From Chrysopilus asiliformis (Eukaryota; Arthropoda; Insecta; Diptera; Rhagionidae): a stretch of 64,000 nucleotides of DNA. Shown here piece by piece: positions 12,001-21,580 of the stretch. The stretch's first letter is position 1; each line of letters starts with the position of its first letter. Location of the stretch: NCBI GenBank assembly GCA_964034945.1, contig OZ035961.1, positions 17,313,243 through 17,377,242 on the forward strand, given 5' to 3'. The notes below the pieces were generated by a model that ran no database searches, was not told where the DNA came from, and saw only the letters and a list, made by a program, of their open reading frames with translations. A program made the translations under genes and the position numbers.

Positions 12001-15000
12001 AGTGTGATTAAAATATTTTATTAATGCTAATTGTAAGTATGAGTATGTATTGGAGTCGTTGCCCTCTTAATGGGCGATTCCTCACGCAAGGGCCAGAATT
12101 ATGATCAGAATCTTTAATTATGGTTTATTAAGAAAATATGAAATATTTTTCTTACATTTTTCATGCTTTTTATGACATTTAAATGGGAGAGTTTTGTTTT
12201 GTAAAAGTGGAACTATTTTCTAGTAGATTGATTACAGTTTATTAGCAACAGACACATTTTTAGTCATGTCGTGAAAAATTTCCAGAAATTAGATTTTTTC
12301 TAACAACACTCTAATTCAAAGCAAACAAATTTGAATATTTTTGCATATAGTATCAGGTTTTTAAAGCATATAAAAATGTATTTTCAAATATGTTTTTCGA
12401 AAAAAAAACTCGATAAAAGGTGTTAATTTTGGAACTCGTCTCTCCAATAAATCAAAATTAACACTCATTCTATCAAATTATATCAATGGCATTTCTTCAA
12501 CTCGTTATGTATACATAATTTTATGATTATTTAGAGGGCACGGTAATTGACCTAAACCAATGATACGAAGATTCATAAGACCATTGATATATAAATTTAA
12601 ATTGATAATTACTTACGAAAAAATCGAGTGTACAATGATATGAAGTCAACCACAGAGTTGAACTCTTACACAATTCTCACTGATGAGCTACAAAAAACAA
12701 TCTCTAATCATTTATGTCAACAATGTGAGTCACAAAATGTTGTTCCAAGATCACGGCTTTTTTTTTTTGCTAATTTATAAACGTTTTTTATGTTGCCCGG
12801 CAAAACTAGTTATCTTTTTAACAAAAACAATGACTTTAAGACGCTGTTGAAAAAACTCCTTCATGAAAAAGCTAAAAATCGGAACTTTTTTTTTTTTAAA
12901 AAAAAAAAGAAATGATTCTCAAGAAAAATTTGGAAATTTTTTTTTTAAATTGGTTTTGTCAAGTGTTTAAGCTTTCAAGTGTCAGTGAAGCGGTAACTTA
13001 AACTTTAACTTTTTAATTTTAATTTTTATGATATGTATTGCCTCAATGTTGAAATGTGTGTTGTTTTAATATATGAGAATTATGGCAGATGTGATCTAAT
13101 CTACATAGATTTGGCATTTAACATGACCTTTAAATTAAAGTCGATAGAAATGGACAGTAATGGTTTTTTTTTTCTTTTTTTGGCTGGCCTAAAAAATGGA
13201 TTCTGGAGACACTCGATTAGTAGCAAAAGTTTTTACAAAAATTAGAACCATTTAAATGTTCTGTGTCTAATTTAAGTAAGGTTTATAAGGGGGTAATCGT
13301 CACTAGCCAGATGTAAATTTTAGATGAGTACAACAGATTCAAACCGGTGATTTGCAACATGATCAACATATTCTTTCATGATTTGTAATTTGAAAGTTCG
13401 CTGCGTCAAATTCGGACTTCACAAAGCAGAAAGCAAGGAGATGCACTTCTTTAACAACTGTTATGTCAATTTAAGGTAGGACTGCCTTCTAGTCCATTTT
13501 TCCCCAGACATTGTTCTATTTAAGGCGCCCGGGGCATTTTTTCTAGGGTGTTCGGGGCATTGTTTTTCTAGAGCTGTATTGGGGGTATTTTGCGCTTAAA
13601 AAATAACAAAAATGTGGGGGTATTTTGGCTTTCAAAAAGAACAAAAATACCCCCAATCACCCTTAAATACAGGACTGCTTCTAGAGAAAAGTGGACGGGA
13701 TGGCAACCCTAATTTAAGGGTGTATTTGATCTTGACATTTAAAATTTTGACATTTAAAATTTTTCGCCCGCGGCGTAATAATTTCTATCTATATGCATTT
13801 TGCTAATAAAAACTTTGCCTACTGCACAATTTTTCTGGCATACCAAAAACTAAGATACTTTTTTTTTAACCAGATGAGCACAAACAAAAATTGAGACAAA
13901 ACTCTTCTCTCTGGTTGGTGTTCCAAAATTTTCCAGCATACATAAAAATACATTTTATCAACTTTTTTTCTAGAATGAAAGGGGGCGCTAAATACAGGGC
14001 ACCAATCATGTATTCCGACGCGTCTCTGTCTTTCGACTTCGACGCAGCTTTTAACTCTTGACCACATCTGCAGCTTGAAATTTCGCGGAATCGTCACTAT
14101 GAATCGAAACGTGATTCTGACTGTCACTCCAGGAAATTTGAAGCTGCTGATATGGCGAAGTCAAAAGTCAAAAGCTGCGTCGAAGTCGAAAGACAGAGAC
14201 GCGTCGAGATACATGATTCCAGCCCTGGTTTTGCGCCGGATGCCGTTTTGGCTTGATATAGTTTTGTTTTGTAAGCAACAGGTCAAAATTTTGAATTTTC
14301 AGAACGTATTTACATACAAATAGAAACGTTTCGGTTCATTTGAAAAGAGTTTTGGATGCAATAAATTTATTTTAAGCCAATTTAGATTCTTCGATAACAC
14401 TGGTCAACACTATGTAGTCATGTCACACGAACTTTGATAGCTAATACTGTTTTAGCTAACTACCCTCATTATTAAACTGCAGTTGTTTTGTTGCAATTAG
14501 CCTCAGTTTTCTTGTGATACGGTAATACTTATAACTAGTACAGAACAAACCACTATCATAAAAAAATATGGTCTACGCGTGCATCCTTAATTCCTGGACA
14601 AAAAACGTGACGTATTTACTCCTTGTAGAGCCATCCGAAGTAATTTTTCCACCATTGCATATCAAATTAGGCCTGCTCAAAAATTATGTAAAGGCAATGG
14701 ATCGCAATGAGAGTGGATTTTGGTATCTAAAAGAAAAATCCCCAAAAATAAGTGATGCAAAGATAAAAGAGGGTATTTTCGCAGGACCTCAAATCAATAA
14801 AAGATCCGGTGTTGGAAGAAAAATTGACCGATTTAGAAAAACCAGCATGGAAATCTTTTAAGAATGTTGTTGCAAATTTTTTGGGTAACCATAAAAGCGA
14901 GAGCTACAGAGAGTTGGTTAACGAGCTATTGTTGACTTATCAAGCATTGGGTTGCAACATGTCATTCAAGATTCATTTTTTAGACTCACACCTGGATTTT

Positions 15001-18000
15001 TTTCCTGAGAATTTTAGGCTGTGAGCGATGAACACGGAGAAAGGTTCCATCAGGACATTTCTAAGATGGAAAAACAACATTACCAGAGCAAACGCAACCC
15101 AAATATGTTGACACATTACTGCTGGACAATCAAAAGGGACCAACCAGGAGCTAAATTTGCTAGAAAATCTTAGATCGTAACTTCATTAAAAAAATTTTTA
15201 CATTTTTAGTTTAGGAGGTCATTGTTTTTTGAAATATTTTAAATTACTTAAGAGAATAAAATTCTTGGCTAACAGATTTTTTTTAAATGTTTGTTTTTAC
15301 TGCCAACCACCTATTAAAGTAAATAATATCATAAAAGTCCATGTGGAACGACAAAGTTACAATTTTGTTTACCAGTGTAATTTTTTTATTATAGAATTTT
15401 ATAGAAAACTAGTTGCGAAATTGAAATTACTGGTAAAACTTTTTAAAATATAATTTAAATAATTAAACGTAAATAGAAAATATTGCTAGTGGTTACAATT
15501 AAACTCCACAACCAGTTTTGAAGATTGCTTAGCAATGTTTCGTCAAATCATTTAGAATCATTCATTATAGATAGAATAGATAACGAATGATAGAAAAATT
15601 AATACCGCATTGAATATTTCTTCAAGACCGCCATTTACAGATGATCTAATGTGGTTTTTTTTTATCTATAGGGATAATAATAGATTTAGTTATGTAATAA
15701 AAACGCCCGAAATATATAGAATATTATCAGTTTATTGATAGGTTGAACGCTTCACTTCTAGATATGGAAATATTTTATCTCTCATGTATAAAGATAACGA
15801 TTATGAAACAGAAAAAAACGATTCATTGAAGTCAGTTTACGTTGCGTAATTAGAAAAAAAAATACAGGGGAGAAATTAAAAAAAAGGTAGATGAATCATT
15901 CTATAATTAGTAATTTTCGATACCAAGAAAAGAAAACTTTAGTCAATTTTAAAAATTATCTTACCTAATGATAGGAGATTTGCTCAATATTTGATTAGAA
16001 ATTTATAGTTAAGTTTTTAATGCAGATAACAAAGTACAACTGTCCTTGTACACTAGAAAAATTTACCGAAACAAGTATATTTCAACGAGACTCCTAAAAT
16101 TATTTTAAGATTGCTTTGAAATGTTTTTTTTTCTTTTTCCTGAAATAAATATTTTGCAATCACTTCACCCACCCAATACCGTGTATAAGAGTCGGATTTA
16201 TGATTGATCATACACCTGAAGTGTTTACAAAAAATATTATTATCAAAACTCTAATTTTTTTAAAAATGGTATCTAATCTTAACGACGTAAAGTCGTGATT
16301 TAAATAGTTTTTCGGGTTGTTTATTCTTCAATTGACTCCATCTTTAAATCGCTATGCTTGCCAAAATAATTAGCAGTTTAAGAGTTAAAAATATTTTCAC
16401 ACTGGAAAATTGTGGCAATACGATTTTAAATGTATTGTTACTATGTTTATATTCGAATAACGCCAGATAGTAGTGCCATAAAGATTTATTTCCACCTCGG
16501 AAATGATATCATTTAAATTTTCGTGATAAGATAACTTCAATGGAACCATCCCAAAGTCAATATTAGTCAGTGCTCTAGTCAATAATTCATGGGAAACAGT
16601 ATTTAAAAGAAATATTTTTCATGCTCTAATAACCTTGTTTTACACTGAGGGAAAATAGTCTCAACGAAACTCAACGAAAAAACAGTTGAATCAAACAAAA
16701 AATTTCGCTAAATTTGCGCCAAGGGTTTTTGTATTTGATTTAAATGAAAAATATTTAAACCAAATGATTATTTTTCTGTTAGAGAAAGTAGCAACCCTAT
16801 GGTACAATAAAGTAGCCTCTCTTCTTCTTTATAATCTCTCTTCTTCTGATTACTTTACGTTGATGGAATGTATTTGTGGTTGCAGGAAATATTGTATTTT
16901 ATGTTTTATTGAAAATATAGAAGAAAAAATTACTAAAATTTGATAATTTTTTAAAATATTTTATTAAAATTTGAGAACTTTTAACACGTTGACTGCCAGA
17001 CCAATTTTGCAAAAATGTAAGGTAGATGCCAATACATGTAGACATATGTATGAATGTATGTATGTATGCATGTAGATTGTAGACCCAGCTATCGAAAATG
17101 ATAGCCTTGGCCGCTCATGAATCATAGTGCCAATTTTCACTGGCTATCAAAAATGATAGCCATGGCAGTCAATGTGTTAAAAAATATACACTCCTTGTTA
17201 CATTTTGGAAAAAAAATTTCGAAAAAAAAGCTGAAAATATGGGCATAGAAAATAACTCAAACTAATTTCAGTATGAAGATATTGTGTCTAATTTTTTTAT
17301 TCAGGTTGATCAAAAAATAAGGAAGATGCGTGTTCAAAAGCGGCAGGAAACCTATATCGTCATCTTTGATATTCTGCGTGCATAAAAACAAAGAATACGT
17401 GTTTGTGTGTTCCGGCAACGACGATGATGATTTTCTCTCGTTCTTTTTTCTATTCGCCATTGCTAATATCTCCGATATAATTGCATATTCATTCAAAACG
17501 AGTTTTTTTTTATAATTTCAGCCAGAGCTTAGGAGAAGACCCTTTAATGCCGAAGCACAGCTCAGGATGGTCGGAAGAACGAAAGGAGATGTCGGCTTAT
17601 GTTCTCCTTGGACTTCTGCGGGTTACAGTCCGGGGGGAACACATCTGATGGTAAATCGTTCCAAAGTCTTGTTGTTCTCGGTTATTTGTTTTGACTTATT
17701 ACCTGATTGAGTTTTTGTTCTAAATACTTTTCATTAGTTGCATTTAAATCAAATACAAGACATTTGTTTTAAATAACCTGCATTTAAAACGAATTGTTTG
17801 GTATTCATATTAAAAAATGAAAATCAGTTAAATCAAATGACGGTTCTTGATTCTACTACGGGCCCGATTTCGCTCTGTGTATTGAAATCATAGCCACTGC
17901 CACGATTTGAGATAGTAATGTAAATAAGCTTTAAGAAAACAGACACTGTTGTAAATAGGTTTTAAAGAATGATAGCAACTGTCTAGATTTAATCAAGAAA

Positions 18001-18710
18001 TATGAATTAGTTTTGATTCTTTATTAATTCGTAGTGCGATGGTAAAAAAAATCGCATTTCAAAATTTTACAAATTTTGGGTGTGACTTATGAGACGTTTT
18101 TTTGACTATATATAAGAAAATCATTATCAGCTATTCTTAAAATACGTCACACATTTTGAAAGGTATGACGGTGGTAGAAACTTGAAAAAAAAATCGCGAA
18201 AAGGGGTAATACAGGAAAGAGAGAAGTTCAAAGCGGCGAAATTTCCCATGACGTGTTTAACAGACAGTTCCTAATAACACTTTATATTGTACAAAATTTA
18301 ATTTAATTTAATTATTACTTACACCACAAAAATGTTGGCGGCTTCACATAAAACAACAAAAAAAATCCATATAAGCAGCCTACATGGATAAAAGTTTGCA
18401 CTATAAGATCGGGCCACCTAATTTGTGGCTTGAATTCTATTTGTTCAGCACTTTTATAACTATCACAGGCATGATTTTTATTACTGTTTGTGCTTTCATT
18501 ATTATTGTTAATATTATTAAATGTATTACTATTTATAGTATTTGTTTGGTCAACATCACTGGAACTTTGTTGCACTTCACCATTCGTATTTGATTTTTGC
18601 CTTAGCTTCAATTCGGCTGTATTGCTTCCAGTTAGACACATTTCACTGGCAATTTCACTTGGATTTTCCTTAGTAACTAAAAGATGTTCACTTGTTGCTG
18701 CGGGCGGCAT
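8850..18710 (-). CDS. Acyl-CoA desaturase, complete (gene B)
   Basis: Insect membrane acyl-CoA desaturase of the delta-9 type, predicted in the ER and cytochrome b5 dependent. Coding exons 18710-18323, 11519-11389, 9702-9311, 9251-9076 and 9013-8850 total 1251 nt, 416 residues plus stop, with phases agreeing at every junction. Residues 1-100 are polar, with an Asn/Ser-rich stretch at about 55-80. Four hydrophobic spans follow. Histidine boxes are HRLWSH (146-151), HRVHH (183-187) and HNYHH (324-328); NSVAH (291-295) supplies a further metal-ligand histidine in the family. FGEGWHNYHHVFPWDY and SETEADPHN match the family consensus. The ATG is the first after an in-frame TGA. The length exceeds the roughly 330-380 residues usual in the family because of the N-terminus. 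Introns of 6.8 kb and 1.7 kb are packed with repeats. Substrate and orthologue not assigned. Confidence 0.95.
9076..9251 (-). CDS. Gene B exon 4 (histidine box 3)
   Basis: 176 nt from acceptor TAATTACAG to donor GTAAAAAA. Encodes FGEGWHNYHHVFPWDYKTGE and ends within Arg363. Confidence 0.95.
9311..9702 (-). CDS. Gene B exon 3 (histidine box 2)
   Basis: 392 nt from acceptor TCTTTTAG to donor GTAAGTAT. Begins RDAYTWALDHRVHHKYSETE and contains FFVNSVAHMWGKRPYD, ending inside the lysine codon 304. Confidence 0.95.
9822..9875. repeat. Hairpin: two pogo-like ends head to head (gene B intron 2)
   Basis: Arms 9822-9844 and 9853-9875 (ATTCCATTTATCCAGATTCG) pair with one mismatch around GTATATAT. The sequence reads as two pogo/Tigger-like ends (CAGTCGAATCTGG) facing each other across TA dinucleotides. 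Confidence 0.65.
10060..10145. mobile_element. 3'-end fragment of the GTGACC repeat family
   Basis: TTTAGTTGCCG, then GGACTGTCCCGGCC and GGATTTCGGTCACC. The same order of phrases occurs at 29548-29605 and 57262-57335. Confidence 0.5.
10146..11388. other. Rest of gene B intron 2
   Basis: Degenerate repeats of GGATAACTGCACC / AAGTGCAC type, reminiscent of old Tigger-like elements, then plain AT-rich sequence. No coding signal seen. Confidence 0.45.
11389..11519 (-). CDS. Gene B exon 2 (histidine box 1)
   Basis: 131 nt between acceptor TTAACTTTCAG and donor GTAAGAGG. Encodes ITAGAHRLWSHKSYKAK and ends with IAGQ at a codon boundary. Confidence 0.95.
11520..13480. other. Right-hand start of the 6.8-kb gene B intron 1
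   Basis: AT-rich, with A/T homopolymer runs near 12.76 and 12.89 kb. No gene, and no inverted-repeat element convincing enough to call. Confidence 0.6.
13485..13716. repeat. Repeat with direct AGGACTGC ends
   Basis: AGGACTGCCTTCTAG (about 13486) recurs as AGGACTGCTTCTAG (about 13671). GGGGGTATTTT occurs twice and once inverted between them. The right end continues to GGGATGGCAACCCTAA. Boundaries uncertain. Confidence 0.4.
13995..14231. mobile_element. Foldback MITE, possibly hAT-like
   Basis: Arms of about 90 bp (roughly 13997-14087 and 14131-14230) share CGACGCGTCTCTGTCTTTCG and on to GCAGCTT. The outer ends read CAGGGC and GCCCTG, as in many hAT elements. No 8-bp target duplication is visible, so the class is tentative. 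Confidence 0.7.
14568..15173 (+). pseudogene. Broken copy of a repetitive arthropod gene family (PPLHIKLG family)
   Basis: Three consecutive frames carry one protein tail: PPLHIKLGLLKNYVKAMDR with KEGIFAGPQI (14568 to about 14820), then KPAWKSFKNVVANFLGNHK with LGCNMSFKIHFLDSHLDFF (about 14815-15015), then AVSDEHGERFHQDISKMEK with YCWTIKRD to a TAG at 15171-15173. From memory this matches a widespread, multicopy arthropod protein family of unknown function, usually annotated as hypothetical and probably transposon-linked. The copy has two frameshifts (near 14820 and 15015) and lacks its N-terminal part, so it is dead here. It lies in gene B intron 1 on the opposite strand. The C-terminal segment is intact to a basic end (FARKS), as in the family. 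Confidence 0.75.
15174..16980. other. Gene B intron 1, unannotated stretch
   Basis: AT-rich sequence with short random open frames only. Neither a repeat family nor an exon was recognised. Confidence 0.6.
16985..17176. mobile_element. TTAA-flanked MITE (piggyBac-like), copy in intron 1
   Basis: TTAA on both sides (16981-16984, 17177-17180) with ends CACGTTGACTGCCA and TGGCAGTCAATGTG. The interior holds small palindromes GGCTATC-GATAGCC. TTAA duplication is diagnostic of piggyBac-type insertion; the element is non-coding. Confidence 0.8.
17181..18322. other. Gene B intron 1, 5' end
   Basis: AT-rich. From about 18050 to 18240 it resembles the family with ACGTCACAC and GACGT phrases seen at 61.45 kb. 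No coding exon seen. Confidence 0.5.
18323..18710 (-). CDS. Gene B exon 1 (start codon, N-terminal extension)
   Basis: Encodes MPPAATSEHLLVTKE and an Asn/Ser-rich linker, then the first hydrophobic span up to PPTFLW. The donor is GTAAGT at 18322-18317, phase 1. An in-frame TGA lies five codons upstream of the ATG. Confidence 0.9.
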
Positions 18711-18864
18711 TGCATATCCTGTTCACAACTTCTTTAAACTAGCCCAAAAAGAAAATCAAGTCACGTCAAAATAAGATCCTTTTATCCTCCGCAAAGTTTG
18801 ATTTCAAATTGCCCATTCAACAACCGCTTACTATGGCGTAATTTGGCAAGTTTTTCCACATCCA
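18711..18864 (-). promoter_or_regulatory. Candidate 5' UTR segment of gene B
   Basis: A strong pyrimidine-rich acceptor (CCATTTACTTTCAG, ending at 18865) lies 154 nt before the ATG, suggesting a non-coding first exon further right. An alternative is a local promoter using GGATAAAAGG (about 18779-18788). The sequence alone does not decide between them. Confidence 0.4.
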
Positions 18865-19457
18865 CTGAAAGTAAATGGAAAAATGGCAAAATTTAATTAC
18901 TACAGTGGACTAGTATCAAGAAAAAATTCTTATAGATAGACAAACGCGAAGTGATAATAAAAACTCATGTACTCTAAACAACTTATCTCACAAAGTTTAA
19001 CGTACGTGAGTTTGGTTTTTGGTCTATATAAGCATATATTTCTACTTAATACAATACCAAAAATCTGATATTGTGTCATTTTTATTTAAAATCGACTGAA
19101 ACTGTCAACACTTTGAATGTGTAAGGTATTTATGTTTGACTTTTTTTTACCACCATGAGTTAAGTTCTATCAAAATGGTGATAATATAAAAAAAATGCTC
19201 GATGTCGATATACGAGTAGAGATAGGCGACGATTTTTTTTTATCAAAATGGGATTAAATAATGTCATGACGTTTGTAAGATATTAATTTTTTTTTAAATA
19301 TTTTAATTGATTTTTTAATACTATTTTTGTTTTATTGGCTTGTGTAAAATCAAATTTTGAAAACGGTTTGTTATTTGTGATAAGTACTATCAGAAAAAGA
19401 GTGGCGATAGCTACTGTTTGTTGCTAACGACACCATCATGACCCGCATCAACAAAAC

Positions 19458-19720
19458 GTCGGCTGAGAATTTAAATGTCGTATGTAATTTTCGTTGGTTT
19501 TGAGTAAATTGAGTTTACTCCAGCGGACCGATTTTTTCCAGCGGACCGATTTTTTCCAGCGGACCGGTTTTTTTCAAATTTAAATCGAATACAGAATTGT
19601 CTTTAAGAAAATTAAAAAAGGAATTGCACCAAATTTAAAAGCAGCTTTGAAAAACTCAGAAACTGATCCCAATTCAAAACTCGAAAAAAACTACATACGA
19701 CACTTAAATTCTCAGGCGAC
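19458..19720. mobile_element. Inverted-repeat element with internal 18-bp tandem repeat
   Basis: Ends GTCGGCTGAGAATTTAAATG (from 19458) and its near-inverse up to 19720, about 37 bp each. Inside, CCAGCGGACCGATTTTTT repeats three times (about 19520-19575). Confidence 0.75.
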
Positions 19721-20012
19721 GAAAATACACCTTCAAACGTCTACAAATCTTAAACCACAAACAATTTTTTTATGAATTTTACTTTGGGCATCCAACAGTT
19801 TAAATTGCTACACAATTTAACAAAAATGTCATTTATTACAAATTATGCAGAAATATAGTCAGCACATTTTTAAAAAACAATGTTATATTTAGTCTAATTA
19901 GAGACTATAAATATGTTAAAAAATTTACATAACAATACCTTTCAAAATTTATCTTTCATTAAAATGTTTGTTTTAGTTGTAAAAATTTAATTTATTGTTC
20001 AGGCTGTTTATT

Positions 20013-20560
20013 TTTATACCCGTATGGTGAAACCAAAGGGTATATTAAATTCGCCGTACCGTTTGTAACGCCAAAATCCCGTCATCACACACAAAAAAGA
20101 ACTGAACCAATGTGTTAGGGATGACAAAAGATTTTGATTTCCGCATGTCCGTCCATCTGTCTGTCTACGACCACCATAACTTTCGAAAGGATTGAGCTAG
20201 AGACTTGATATTTTGTATAGTTACGTTTGTCGTAAATGGCTAGGCTAGGTTCTTGAACGGGCATAATTTGACCATTCCTCTCCCTCCCCCTTCCCCCCCT
20301 CCCCCGCACAAACTGAAAACTTTTGTTTCTATTTTCTCCAAAACGGTGAGTCGTATTGAAAAATTTATAAAGGTAAAATCTGTTTAGAATATGATTTTAC
20401 ATAACCGTTCCACACATCAAAATCCAATCGGGCAACTTCTTTCTTCCTCTTCTATACAAATGGATTTTTTAAAATAAACTTTTTGCCTGTCATCATAAAG
20501 AGTATTTGACGGTTGGCCTCTGGCAATTGTAGCTTTTCTTATGTTTTTTTAATTTGCTTC
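20013..20560 (-). mobile_element. Mini-me-like element, copy at 20 kb
   Basis: Starts TATACCCGTATGGTGAAACC, passes CGTTTGTAACGCC, a short GTCY tract (20145-20166) and the core ATTGAGCTAGAGACTTGA, then TTATGTAAAATC-type modules. It lacks the far terminal repeat, so it is truncated or decayed. Confidence 0.7.
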
Positions 20561-20739
20561 AATTGAAGTGTGACGCGTTGGTCAAAAAATAAAGATCTAT
20601 TTTCAACTTTCATGCCGGCGTCAGACAGCATTGATTGTAGCCAATTCAACGAAGTTTTGAAAATTCAAAACGTGCTCCAATTGGATTTTGATGTATGCAA
20701 AAGTTATGTTATTTGATTAGTTATCACGTGACGACGAAT

Positions 20740-20845
20740 ATTAAAATAGAGAGCAGAGGCGTAAGTAGTAATTGGGAAAACCGAAGTTCTTTTCGGAACT
20801 TCGGTTTTCCCAATTACTACTTACGCCTCTGCTCTCTATTTTAAT
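20740..20845. repeat. Perfect palindrome, 50-bp arms, 6-bp loop
   Basis: 20740-20789 and 20796-20845 are exact reverse complements around TTTTCG. No mismatch was seen when compared base by base. It lies 129 bp outside the LTR retrotransposon. Confidence 0.95.
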
Positions 20846-20974
20846 AGCTCTCTATTTTCTCCTTCCCCCCTTCCTGATGGTCGCCTCTCCCCACAACACC
20901 CATTAGGAGGCATAATCTTGATGTCTCAATAGGCCATTTTCCGTCAATTTTCAATTGAATTTTGTTTTTCAAAT

Positions 20975-21428
20975 TGTAGGATGGCTATTAAATATTAAAT
21001 CAAACAAAGTTATTTCAACACGAAATATTTATTTGAACTTAACCGTTTTGCAAAATATTTAAAACTGACAAAAATGGAAAATAATGTAACATAATGATTT
21101 TGAAATACTACTATGCTCAACGAATATTTATGTTTTTAACACGTTGACGGACAGTTGCGGCTATAGCCGTCAAGTTCAAGTTCACTATGTGACATGACGG
21201 CAATAGCCGTCCAATACGAAACGGTCGTTTTTAGACACTGCGGCTGTAGCAGCACAAATGTGCATTTACCAGCGTACAAGTAGAAGCCTAGTGTCAATTT
21301 TCGAATTTCACTTGTTTCTACTGTCGAATTTCACTTGTTCGAATTTCACTTGTTTCTACTGTCCGTCAACGTGTTAAGTAACAAGTAACTAATAACAAGT
21401 AACTAATAACAAGTATACAATTCTTACA
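20975..21428 (-). repeat. 3' LTR, interrupted by a MITE
   Basis: Matches the 5' LTR in the two parts 20975-21139 and 21378-21428. The 454-bp length equals 216 plus a 234-bp MITE plus 4 bp of duplicated TTAA. Confidence 0.95.
21140..21373. mobile_element. TTAA-flanked MITE (piggyBac-like) inside the 3' LTR
   Basis: 234 bp with perfect 16-bp ends CACGTTGACGGACAGT, flanked by TTAA at 21136-21139 and 21374-21377. The intact LTR shows the empty site with one TTAA. The interior contains GGCTATAGCCGTC-type palindromic motifs. Non-coding. Confidence 0.92.
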
Positions 21429-21429
21429 T

Positions 21430-21443
21430 TCGGCCATCCTGAC
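21430..21443 (-). other. 14-nt tRNA-Leu 5'-end identity beside the 3' LTR
   Basis: Read on the minus strand, GTCAGGATGGCCGA lies 1 nt before the 3' LTR, where a polypurine tract is expected. It equals the first 14 nt of tRNA-Leu(CAA) as I remember it. It is a poor polypurine tract (T, CC interruptions). Confidence 0.65.
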
Positions 21444-21580
21444 CTTAAATCGCCCTCGATTTGCTAAATTAAAAAAAAATCTTTCACATTTTTTTTAAAA
21501 CAATAGGTTCTTAATAATAAAATCAGTAATAAACATTTAAACACAAAAATTAGTAATGAAAATATTATGTATGTCAATAT

